Assembly: GCA_050260275.1 (NCBI GenBank)
Contig: JBLNBX010000130.1
Span: 1-19,547 of the forward strand
Direction of reading: 5' to 3'
DNA: 19,547 nucleotides
Origin: DATMXS01 sp050260275
GTDB taxonomy: Bacteria > Acidobacteriota > Terriglobia > Bryobacterales > Bryobacteraceae
Each line of letters begins with the position of its first letter. Positions within the stretch are counted from its first letter, which is position 1. Shown one piece after another: positions 7,629-14,409 of this stretch. The notes below the pieces were generated by a model. It was not told the DNA's origin, ran no database searches, and saw nothing but the letters and a program-made list of their open reading frames with translations. A program made the position numbers and the translations under genes.

Positions 7629-7786
7629 TCTCCTTCGCTCGGCGCGCTCAATCGGTACTTGCGCCGCACTAGCGCGGCCGGGCAGGCTCTTAAGCGCGAG
7701 TTGCGCGGCCGGAGATGCCGGCAGCCGGTTCGCCTCACGGCCTCAATAACCGTCCGGCCGGTGTACAGAAGTCCTTTGAAAGCGCG

Positions 7787-7792
7787 TACAAT
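7787..7792 (+). promoter_or_regulatory. probable -10 box of oxidoreductase gene
   Basis: TACAAT matches five of six bases of TATAAT. The -35 area 17 nt upstream (tacaga) is weak. Transcription from here would give a leader of roughly 125 nt before the ATG at 7924. Confidence 0.35.
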
Positions 7793-7923
7793 AGACCAAC
7801 AGCCTGCCTCGGCCCGGAGGCCTGCGGATCTGATAGGCCGTGCGAGGCCCCCAATAGACCGGGTTTGAGGTTCACATGCCGGAGTGGCTGTTCGGCTGCG
7901 AGCTACATAAGGAGATCCCATCT

Positions 7924-9465
7924 ATGGGCAGTCGGTTTTCAAGACGCTATTTTTTCTTCGGAAGTCTTCTGGCGGGCGCGGTACCGAGCGGTGGATTCGG
8001 TAGCGTACCGTCGCTTCGTGCCTTGGGCTACAAGTCATTCAATGAGAAGCTGAACATCGCCGCTGTGGGTGTCGGCATCCGTGGCCCGCAGATTCTGAAG
8101 GGCGTCGCCCCCACCGAGAACATCGTGGCCCTCTGCGATGTGGACGACGAAAGGGCTGCGCGCGGCTACAAGATGTACGAGAAGGCGAAGCGGTACAAAG
8201 ACTTCCGGAAGATGATCGAGACGGAAGGCCGCAACATCGACGCCGTCATGATCGCGACCCCGGATCACCTGCACACGCCTGTCGCTATGTTCGCCATGGC
8301 GCACGGCAAGCACGTCTACTGCGAGAAGCCGCTGACCCGCACCGTCTGGGAGGCCCGGCTGCTCGCAGACGCCGCGAAGAAGTATGGTGTCGCCACGCAG
8401 ATGGGCAACCAGGGCTGGAGCCACGAGGGCTGCAAGACTGCCTGTGAAATACTCTGGTCGGGCGAGATCGGCGAGGTTCGTGAAGTCAGCGCCTGGACGG
8501 GCATGATTTACGGCGGCCAGCCGACGATTCCTGCGACCGGTCCGGAGACTCAGCCTGTGCCCGCCACTCTCGATTGGGATCTGTGGCTGGGCCCCGCGCC
8601 GACCCGCGGCTTCAACGCGGAAATCACCAACCGCTGGCGCGCCTTCATACCGTACTCAACCGGAGGATCGCTCGGCGACTGGCTGGTTCACAACCTCGGG
8701 CCGGCGCATCTGGCTCTGCAACTCGACAAGGTAGCTCCCATCAGCGTGGAGTGCGTCGAGGTCGAGGGGAAGAACGAATGGGTCTGGCCTCTTCGGGCGC
8801 ACCTGGTCTTTGAGTTCCCGGCGCGCGGCTCGATGCCCCCCGTCACCGTCCACGCCTACCAGAACATGGCCGGCAATTTCCAACGTCCGGAGGGTGTCGG
8901 AGAGGATGAGGCGCTCTTCCCGCCCATGAACAACCTGGAAGAGAAGGGAAGAGTGTTTCTGTCGAGCGGCGACGGCACGTTCCTTATCGGCGATGAGCTC
9001 ACTGTCGACGGAAAACCCGTTGGACGCGCCTACGCAGCGCCGCGGCGTGCGGCCCCACCGAAGCCAGGCGGTCAGGGGAGAATGGGCCGTGGTCCGATGG
9101 GCGTCCCGTATAACGGCGCGATCTTTAAGGGCTCCAAAGGTTACATGGCCACGTCGGCCCGCGGCGAAGGCGTTTGGCTGCTCCCGGCAGCAAGGTGGGC
9201 CGAGTACAAGCTCCCGCCGCAGCTACTCCCCCGCGGCATCAACCATCAGCAGGACTGGGTTCGCGCCTGCAAGGGCGGCGCTCCGGGCATCTCCGACTTC
9301 GCCGTCTCCGCGAAGTACATTGAGTGGCTGGCTCTTGGCGCGATCGCACTGCAGGTTCCCGGCAAGCTTCTGTGGGATTCGAAGAACATGCGCTTCACCA
9401 ACAGTGCGGAGGCCAACAAGTACATCAAGCCGTACATGCGCAAAGGCTGGGAAGTGAAGCTGTAG
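7924..9465 (+). CDS. Tat-exported Gfo/Idh/MocA family oxidoreductase
   Basis: Members use a tightly bound or soluble NAD(P) to oxidise, reduce or rearrange sugars and related polyols. The start is ATG 7924, with AAGGAG about 9 nt upstream; an in-frame ATG at 7876 lacks such a site and would hide the signal. The 513 residues begin 'MGSRFSRRYFFFGS', a twin-arginine (Tat) type signal, so a folded, cofactor-loaded protein is probably exported to the periplasm. The Rossmann motif GVGIRG is at 49-54, 'ATPDHLHTP' near 110, and the family EKP motif has Lys135 and Pro136. The C-terminal domain carries 'GDWLVH' with Asp252 and His256 in the usual catalytic area. A Gly/Met-rich insertion near 380-400 looks like a surface loop. 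The substrate is unknown. A strong hairpin follows, and the gene seems to stand alone. Confidence 0.92.
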   Translation: MGSRFSRRYFFFGSLLAGAVPSGGFGSVPSLRALGYKSFNEKLNIAAVGVGIRGPQILKGVAPTENIVALCDVDDERAARGYKMYEKAKRYKDFRKMIETEGRNIDAVMIATPDHLHTPVAMFAMAHGKHVYCEKPLTRTVWEARLLADAAKKYGVATQMGNQGWSHEGCKTACEILWSGEIGEVREVSAWTGMIYGGQPTIPATGPETQPVPATLDWDLWLGPAPTRGFNAEITNRWRAFIPYSTGGSLGDWLVHNLGPAHLALQLDKVAPISVECVEVEGKNEWVWPLRAHLVFEFPARGSMPPVTVHAYQNMAGNFQRPEGVGEDEALFPPMNNLEEKGRVFLSSGDGTFLIGDELTVDGKPVGRAYAAPRRAAPPKPGGQGRMGRGPMGVPYNGAIFKGSKGYMATSARGEGVWLLPAARWAEYKLPPQLLPRGINHQQDWVRACKGGAPGISDFAVSAKYIEWLALGAIALQVPGKLLWDSKNMRFTNSAEANKYIKPYMRKGWEVKL

Positions 9466-9485
9466 CGCGGCTAACAGTGTATGAT

Positions 9486-9511
9486 GCGGGCGGTTCACCT
9501 GGGCCGCCCGC
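9486..9511 (+). terminator. strong hairpin after oxidoreductase gene
   Basis: GCGGGCGG (9486-9493) pairs perfectly with CCGCCCGC (9504-9511) across a 10-nt loop, 20 nt after the stop codon. The T-run is missing, but stability and place suggest a terminator. Confidence 0.55.
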
Positions 9512-9537
9512 ACGTCCTTCACCGATCAGTCAGACTT

Positions 9538-9575
9538 TCAGATCCCGTAACCGCGCCGGTTCTCAGATCCCGTAA
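9538..9575. repeat. 13-bp direct repeat pair
   Basis: TCAGATCCCGTAA occurs exactly at 9538-9550 and again at 9563-9575, in the gap between two convergent genes. The role is unknown; a slippage product or the edge of a lost element are both possible. Confidence 0.5.
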
Positions 9576-9607
9576 GCACACATAGCGCAAGGCCGGCCGA
9601 ATAGCCA

Positions 9608-9646
9608 CTCCTGCAGGCCGCGCGCGGTGTGCTCAACTCGCAGGAG
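9608..9646 (-). terminator. possible terminator of the NO module
   Basis: CTCCTGC (9608-9614) pairs with GCAGGAG (9640-9646) across a long loop, 15 nt beyond the stop codon of the radical SAM gene on the minus strand. There is no T-run. Confidence 0.3.
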
Positions 9647-9661
9647 CCTCCTAGACTTGCC

Positions 9662-10780
9662 TCAGGCCGGCAAGCTTGCCGGGCGTTCACAGCTATGGGC
9701 CTGAGCCACGGCCGGCTTTACGCGAACCCCCGCGGGCTCATACACGCACCGCGGTTCCTCGCCGAGATAGTCTCCCGTCAAAGCGTACGATCGCGAACGC
9801 GAACCGCCGCACAGGTTGCGGAACTCGCAGCGGCCGCACTTTCCGCGCAGGTTGTCCGCGTTTCTGAGTTCGCGGAACAGCGGCGAGGAGCGATACACCT
9901 CGCGCAGCGAGTCGCGCCTCACATTACCAGCGGAGATGGGCAGGAATCCGCTCGGGTAGATCTCACCCGTATGCGAGATGAACACGAAACCCTTGCCATC
10001 GTTGATGCCGGCCTGCCTCTGAATCACCTCTGGCGGCGCTGCCGCTCCGCGGCTGGTGCGCCCTTCGGACTTGCGCCGCTGCGCGACATACCGCCGGTAG
10101 TGCTGCGCTTCCGTAGTCTTGATGTCGAACGGCGCGGTTTTCGAAAGCTCGTACAGGAACCGGAACACATCCTCATACTCCTGCGCCGTGAGATCCTGTG
10201 ACTCCGAAGCGCGGCCCGTAGCCACGAGAAAGAACACGCTCCAGAGCCGTGCACCGGATTCTGCCACCAGATGGGCGATCTCCTCCAACCGTCCAATGTT
10301 GTGCCGGGTTACCGTCGTGTTCACCTGTGTTGGCAATCCGATTCGCCGCGCGTGATCGAGCGCGAATATCGTCCTGTCGAACGACCCATCCACCCGGCGG
10401 AACCCATCGTGGCTCGCGCGGTCGGGCCCATCCAGGCTGATTGCCATTCGCGCCACCCCGCAGGTGAGAAACCTTCCGATGGCCTCCTCCGTGAGAAGCG
10501 GCGTAGCGCTTGGAGTGATGGTGGTGCGCAGACCAAGCGCCACGCTTCTCTCGAGCAGTTCGAAAACGTCGCCCCGCTTCAGCGGATCGCCGCCAGTGAA
10601 CACCATCAGCGGGTCGCCAAAGCCCCGGATCTCCTCGAGCAGCTCCAGCCCTTCCGCTGTGGTCAGTTCGAGCGGGTGCCGGTTCGCGATGGCGCACGCC
10701 CGGCAATGGACGCAGGCCAGATCGCAGGCCTGCGTCACTTCCCAGATGACTATGAACGGGGCGTCGTCGAAGCTCCTCAT
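9662..10780 (-). CDS. radical SAM/SPASM protein (TIGR04053-like)
   Basis: The 372-residue protein has the radical SAM cluster motif Cys19-x3-Cys23-x2-Cys26, which binds a 4Fe-4S cluster and splits S-adenosylmethionine to start radical chemistry. The SAM-binding 'GGDP' is at 63-66. The C-terminal SPASM/twitch part has Cys315-x2-Cys318-x5-Cys324-x20-Cys345, ligands for one or more auxiliary clusters. Overall it resembles the TIGR04053 group and, more distantly, AhbC/AhbD/NirJ haem-maturation enzymes and peptide-modifying SPASM enzymes. ATG at 10780 has GGAGAGG about 10 nt before it. It lies 67 nt after qNor on the same strand with a hairpin between, so co-transcription is likely. No short precursor peptide gene was seen next to it. 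The substrate is unknown; a haem or nitrosative-stress role is an inference from context. Confidence 0.88.
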   Translation of the reverse strand: MRSFDDAPFIVIWEVTQACDLACVHCRACAIANRHPLELTTAEGLELLEEIRGFGDPLMVFTGGDPLKRGDVFELLERSVALGLRTTITPSATPLLTEEAIGRFLTCGVARMAISLDGPDRASHDGFRRVDGSFDRTIFALDHARRIGLPTQVNTTVTRHNIGRLEEIAHLVAESGARLWSVFFLVATGRASESQDLTAQEYEDVFRFLYELSKTAPFDIKTTEAQHYRRYVAQRRKSEGRTSRGAAAPPEVIQRQAGINDGKGFVFISHTGEIYPSGFLPISAGNVRRDSLREVYRSSPLFRELRNADNLRGKCGRCEFRNLCGGSRSRSYALTGDYLGEEPRCVYEPAGVRVKPAVAQAHSCERPASLPA

Positions 10781-10810
10781 GCCAGTGCGCCTCTCCGGTG
10801 TGGTTCGGAA

Positions 10811-10845
10811 GCGGCGCGCGCCGGTCTGCGCGTCCGGCGCGCCGC
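10811..10845 (-). other. intercistronic hairpin between qNor and radical SAM genes
   Basis: GCGGCG (10811-10816) pairs with CGCCGC (10840-10845) and CGCCGG (10819-10824) with CCGGCG (10834-10839), with a 2-nt bulge and a 9-nt loop. It begins 2 nt after the qNor stop codon. No T-run follows on the minus strand, so it may stabilise the qNor message 3' end or reduce read-through. Confidence 0.45.
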
Positions 10846-10847
10846 CA

Positions 10848-13157
10848 TCACGCCACGTACTCCTCCATCGCCTGCCGGTCAGCCGCTATCGCCGGCTGCG
10901 CCGCCTTCCTCATGTGCAGGCAGCCCCACGCCACAGCGCCAAGTATCGGCATCACTCCAGCGACGATAAACACGGTGTCCGGAATCATTCGCAGCCACAG
11001 CAGCTTGTTCACGATCGGCTGCGCGTAGAACGCCGCCGAACGCGCTGACCAGAACCCGTTGTTGAACGACTCCGCAGCCTGCATCAGTCCAACAGGTACG
11101 AGTGTGATCGCGATCATCCCCATCAGCCCGATGTTCAGCCCCCAGAAGCCAATCATGAGCCACTTCTCCTTCCAGTGCCGTGGCTCCACGATGTTCCGCA
11201 GCGAGAACAGCGCCAGCGCGATCGCAAGCATTCCGTAGACGCCCATCAGCGCCCCATGCCCGTGCGCCGCCGTCAGGAACGAGCCGTGCTCGAAGTAACT
11301 CACGAACGGCAGATTGATCAGGAATCCCAGCACGCCGGCGCCGAACAGGTTCCAGAAGGCGGTCGCCACCAGGAACCAGAACGCCGCGCGGTAGGGAAAC
11401 TCGATGCCGCCCTGGCGAATCACACGGTACTGCCCGTAAGCCTCCACCATCAACAGCGAAAGCGGAATCACTTCCAGCGCGGAGAACACCGCGCCCAGCG
11501 CCATCCACGCTTCCGGCGCGCCTATCCAGTAGTAGTGGTGCCCAGTGCCGATGATCCCGCTGCCCAGCAGAATCATGAGCTGGAAGTAAGTCGCGCGCAG
11601 CGTGGAATGCGCTGTCACCAGCCCCAGCCGGACCATCAGGAAGCCGATCACCACAACCGCGAACACCTCGAACATGCCCTCTACCCAGAGGTGTATCAGC
11701 CACCACCGCCAGTAATCGGCCATCGTGATGTGGCTGCCGCGGTTCACCAGCAGCCCGAAGCAGTAGAAGACCGGGATGGCGGTCGCGGAGTACAGCAGCA
11801 GGTGCGTCAGCCCGCCGCGGTCGGTTTCGGCCTTCAGCGCCGCCCGCAATCCGCGGGCGACGATGAAGAGCCAGATGCCCATACCGGCGATGAGCAGCAG
11901 CATCCACAGGCGCCCCAGCTCCAGGTACTCCCAGCCCTGGGTGCCCAGCCACCACCACGTATTGCCCAGCAGCCCCTTCACAGAGAGGTACTCGCCGGCC
12001 AGCGATCCGACTACGACGAGCACCAGCGCCCCAAACAGAATGTTCACCAGGTGTTTCTGCCCGCGCGGCTCGCGCCCGCTCACTAGCGGCGCCACGAATA
12101 TGCCCATCCCCAGCCACGCAGTCGCAATCCAGAAAATGGCCGTCTGGATGTGCCACGTGCGCGCGATGTTGAACGGAAGCCAGCTCAGGTCAATTCCGTA
12201 GAACGACGCCGGCTGCGCGTAATCGTGCGCCATCTTCCCGCCCAGCAGCGTCTGAACCAAAAGCAGCGCCAACGCGATGAGGAAGAACTTCGCCGTGGCG
12301 CGCTGTGACGGCGTCAACGGGTTCGATGCGACATCGAAGCGCATGTTCGCGCCCTCCGCGTCCTCGGCGGTGAGCCTGTACCGGTGCTGCAGGAAAAGGA
12401 TCACCGCCAGCATGAACAGCAGCCCCGCCACACTCACGGCCGACCACATCATCGCTCCCGCCGTTGCGCCGTTCCCCGCGACTTTGTCGAATGGCCAGTT
12501 GTTCGTGTACGAGTGCGTCATGCCCGGCCGGTCGGCCGCGGAAAGCCACGCGGTCCACGTCGCGAATGCGGCGAATTGCCGCGCGGCTTCGCGGTCGAGC
12601 GGGGAATTGCCGCCGCCTTCCGCGGCGGGCAACAGCGCGCCTTTCGGCAGCGCCCTGTTCGGGTCGCCTTGTGCGAACGTGGCGGCCCAAGAGTCGACGA
12701 TCGCATTCCAGCCGGCAGTCTGCGCTTCCGTGAACTGAAGCACTCCGGTCGCCTCGTCGTACCGGTTCTTTTTCAGCTCCGCTGCGATCTCGGCGTCGAT
12801 GGCGGCCTTTTGTCCTGCATCAAGCGCGTCGTAACCGCCCGGCGCTTTCGCCGCGCGCATGCCGATGGTCATTTCGTGCAGAGCGTCGGCCGTATAGTCC
12901 GGGCCCAGGTAGGCTCCATGCCCCAGCACCGAGCCGTAGTTCATCAAGCCGCGCTTGCGAAAGAGTTCCTGCCCACGCTGAATGTCCTCGGCGGTGAACA
13001 GCGTACGCCCGTCCGGGTCGACCACCCTTTGCGGCACCGGCGCGCGGTTCCGGTAAATCCAGAACCCGCCGACGATCATGATCGTGAATCCGAACAGGAT
13101 CGTTATCAGCAATCCGTGCTTCCAGAGACCTGAAGATGCTTGCTGCTTGAGTTCCAT
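10848..13157 (-). CDS. norB: quinol-dependent nitric oxide reductase (qNor)
   Basis: qNor is an inner-membrane haem-copper-superfamily enzyme that reduces two NO to N2O with electrons from quinol. The start is ATG 13157 (MELKQQ...), with GGAAGA 7 nt upstream and the regulatory dyad before it; an earlier ATG at 13271 would place the dyad inside the gene. At 769 residues the length is normal for the single-subunit form. It has an N-terminal membrane helix, a large periplasmic domain without a CxxCH haem c site, and about a dozen further membrane helices. The expected metal ligands are present: haem b His336 and His634, haem b3 His632, FeB His489, His540 and His541, and the conserved glutamates Glu493 (in HLWVEG) and Glu562. 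It appears fully functional. It is the third gene of the minus-strand NO module and probably leads the radical SAM gene. Confidence 0.96.
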   Translation of the reverse strand: MELKQQASSGLWKHGLLITILFGFTIMIVGGFWIYRNRAPVPQRVVDPDGRTLFTAEDIQRGQELFRKRGLMNYGSVLGHGAYLGPDYTADALHEMTIGMRAAKAPGGYDALDAGQKAAIDAEIAAELKKNRYDEATGVLQFTEAQTAGWNAIVDSWAATFAQGDPNRALPKGALLPAAEGGGNSPLDREAARQFAAFATWTAWLSAADRPGMTHSYTNNWPFDKVAGNGATAGAMMWSAVSVAGLLFMLAVILFLQHRYRLTAEDAEGANMRFDVASNPLTPSQRATAKFFLIALALLLVQTLLGGKMAHDYAQPASFYGIDLSWLPFNIARTWHIQTAIFWIATAWLGMGIFVAPLVSGREPRGQKHLVNILFGALVLVVVGSLAGEYLSVKGLLGNTWWWLGTQGWEYLELGRLWMLLLIAGMGIWLFIVARGLRAALKAETDRGGLTHLLLYSATAIPVFYCFGLLVNRGSHITMADYWRWWLIHLWVEGMFEVFAVVVIGFLMVRLGLVTAHSTLRATYFQLMILLGSGIIGTGHHYYWIGAPEAWMALGAVFSALEVIPLSLLMVEAYGQYRVIRQGGIEFPYRAAFWFLVATAFWNLFGAGVLGFLINLPFVSYFEHGSFLTAAHGHGALMGVYGMLAIALALFSLRNIVEPRHWKEKWLMIGFWGLNIGLMGMIAITLVPVGLMQAAESFNNGFWSARSAAFYAQPIVNKLLWLRMIPDTVFIVAGVMPILGAVAWGCLHMRKAAQPAIAADRQAMEEYVA

Positions 13158-13176
13158 GAGCGTTCTTCCCGATTCG

Positions 13177-13218
13177 AGGGTAAGGTCGCGCCCGCCGCCG
13201 CCAATATGACTCAGGTCA
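13177..13218 (-). promoter_or_regulatory. FNR/Dnr-type promoter of norB
   Basis: The dyad TGAC-TCAG-GTCA (plus strand 13207-13218) lies 49 nt before the ATG. On the minus strand a TACCCT hexamer (13182-13177) starts 31 nt after the dyad centre, the position expected for a -10 box at a class II CRP/FNR-family promoter. The half-site TGAC differs from FNR TTGAT and is closer to Dnr/NnrR-type TTGAC. Confidence 0.6.
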
Positions 13219-13324
13219 CAAATGGGAAAGAAAAGCGCGAACCTGTCGCTGGCGCCTGTCTCGGCTTGCACTTCGGATGGCGGAAGGCAAGATGCTGCCG
13301 CGAGGTGGCGGGAACGCCGGATCA

Positions 13325-13344
13325 GCGGACCGGCTCAGGTCCGC
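13325..13344. terminator. hairpin with short T-run between norB and ric
   Basis: GCGGACC (13325-13331) pairs perfectly with GGTCCGC (13338-13344), followed on the plus strand by TTTAA. It could act as a terminator for plus-strand transcription or, without the T-run, for transcription coming from ric. Confidence 0.4.
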
Positions 13345-13368
13345 TTTAACGGCATGGGTCAGCACGGC

Positions 13369-13410
13369 GTATCGGAACGCGGCTTCAGCCGTGCCGGAAT
13401 CGTGAGGAGA
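13369..13410 (+). repeat. REP-like palindromic repeat, copy F (remote)
   Basis: It shares 'gtatcgg' and the core 'gcggcttcagccgtgcc' (13379-13395) with the cluster at 7.1-7.6 kb. This shows that the repeat is dispersed and not confined to one locus. Confidence 0.6.
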
Positions 13411-13486
13411 ACAGAGTTCTTGTGTAGCCGGAAACGCAAGGCGGCGCGAAGAATGGGCAGCAGCGCTCAAAGCTCCGCAACCTTTT

Positions 13487-13526
13487 CGGGGCCAGGCCCA
13501 CGGGCGCACGAAGGGCGTTGGCCCCG
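13487..13526 (-). terminator. long hairpin after ric
   Basis: CGGGGCCA (13487-13494) pairs with TGGCCCCG (13519-13526). It lies 20 nt beyond the ric stop codon on the minus strand. It has no T-run in that direction. Confidence 0.35.
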
Positions 13527-13545
13527 CAAAGTTCGTTAGCAGACC

Positions 13546-14283
13546 CTATGCTGGCCTGCGTAGCTCGGATCTCTCCAGCGCTAGCGCGCGCGGGAACAGG
13601 ATGTTGTTCTCGAGGTGTATGTGCATGTGCAGGTCTTGCTCGAGCTCCTGCAAGCCCGCCATAAGTGACTTGTAAGTGATGCAGGCGTAGTCCGGAATCG
13701 CGTAGTCCGACGTGATGCGGCGGATCTCAGCCAGAGCGTTCCCTGCCGAGTCGTGCTCCGCTTCCATCATCCGAATCGGGTTGCCGATGGTTCTGAACGG
13801 CGTCTCGGGCAGGGGCGATCCGGCGCGCGCGGCCGATTCGTACGCCGCAATAACTGGAAAAAGGATTCTCTCCTCTTTCCCCATGTGCATCTCCAACTCG
13901 GAGCGCAGAGCGGCGAAGACTTCGGGTAGCCCGATCAGCGTCGCGCCATATCTCTCGTTGTACACGCGGTAGACTTTGGCCAACCGGTCTGTGAGCGGCC
14001 CCAATTCGCGCTTCAGGTACTCGTGATGAGTGCCGACGATGTGCTCGATCAACTCGCTCAACGGCGCGGTGTTCCAGTCGCGAGCCGCCTGCGTAGTGGA
14101 GCCCGTTTCCGCATCCAGTTCCCGCGCAACCAGCTCCGGATCGTACCCCTTCTCCCGGCAGGCCTCAGAAAGCGGGCGCTTGCCGCCGCAGCAGTAGTCG
14201 ATACCCAGCCGCTCGAAAACCCTCACCGCGGCCAGAGAATTCGCCGCGATTTCCGAAACAGTTCTGTCTAGCATTCCCGGCAT
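13546..14283 (-). CDS. ric: RIC-family iron-sulfur cluster repair protein (ScdA/YtfE/DnrN)
   Basis: RIC proteins are di-iron hemerythrin-like cytosolic proteins that restore iron-sulfur clusters after NO or oxidative damage and can also reduce NO or release it from nitrosylated iron. The 245 residues are of normal length. The N-terminal ScdA_N domain has 'FERLGIDYCCGG' (23-34) with the Cys31-Cys32 pair. The hemerythrin-like domain shows the iron ligand set: His86/His87, His133 with Glu137, His177 in 'EAEHD', and the 'HMHIHLENN' run (219-227) with Glu225. The start is ATG 14283 with GGAGG 6 nt before it; a second ATG at 14274 is worse placed. It has its own FNR/Dnr-type dyad 49 nt upstream, so it is probably transcribed on its own though in the same regulon as norB. 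Confidence 0.95.
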   Translation of the reverse strand: MPGMLDRTVSEIAANSLAAVRVFERLGIDYCCGGKRPLSEACREKGYDPELVARELDAETGSTTQAARDWNTAPLSELIEHIVGTHHEYLKRELGPLTDRLAKVYRVYNERYGATLIGLPEVFAALRSELEMHMGKEERILFPVIAAYESAARAGSPLPETPFRTIGNPIRMMEAEHDSAGNALAEIRRITSDYAIPDYACITYKSLMAGLQELEQDLHMHIHLENNILFPRALALERSELRRPA

Positions 14284-14308
14284 GTCCTTCCTCCGTTTGC
14301 CCCATCGT

Positions 14309-14344
14309 ATATCGGAGTCTGAACCGGCTCAGTGACCTCGATCA
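14309..14344 (-). promoter_or_regulatory. FNR/Dnr-type promoter of ric
   Basis: The dyad TGAC-CTCG-ATCA (plus strand 14333-14344) lies 49 nt before the ATG. On the minus strand TACGAT, four of six bases of a -10 box, starts 30 nt after the dyad centre. The layout copies that of norB almost to the base. Confidence 0.65.
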
Positions 14345-14362
14345 CGAAACGCACGGCCTTGA

Positions 14363-14396
14363 GCAGCCAGCGCACCGGGGGCACTGAACCGGCTGC
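14363..14396 (-). terminator. possible hairpin after DUF438 gene
   Basis: GCAGCC (14363-14368) pairs with GGCTGC (14391-14396), 13 nt past the stop codon at 14410 on the minus strand. A C/G-rich 22-nt loop and no T-run make this weak. Confidence 0.25.
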
Positions 14397-14409
14397 ATCG
14401 CGACTCCTT

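Larger units (their letters stand above)
6991..7923. other. gene-free stretch with REP-like repeats
   Basis: No frame in this stretch of over 900 nt looks like a conserved protein; the apparent ORFs run through repeated sequence. It holds at least five copies of a palindromic repeat (listed separately) between about 7142 and 7628, a second short repeat 'gaatcatccgggttg'/'gcatcatccgggctg' at about 7383 and 7541, and the promoter and leader of the oxidoreductase gene from about 7787. Confidence 0.7.

Noticed and set aside
7328..7868. Plus-strand frames of 112-114 codons across the repeat cluster
   Set aside because: They translate the palindromic repeats ('GFSRAE'-like strings) and have no conserved character.
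11175..12086. 303-codon plus-strand frame
   Set aside because: It lies opposite norB and is rich in His, Gln and Arg, typical of the complement of membrane-helix codons.
13222..13539. 105-codon plus-strand frame and 97-codon minus frame between norB and ric
   Set aside because: They run through repeat copy F and two hairpins, and have no protein-like pattern or ribosome site.
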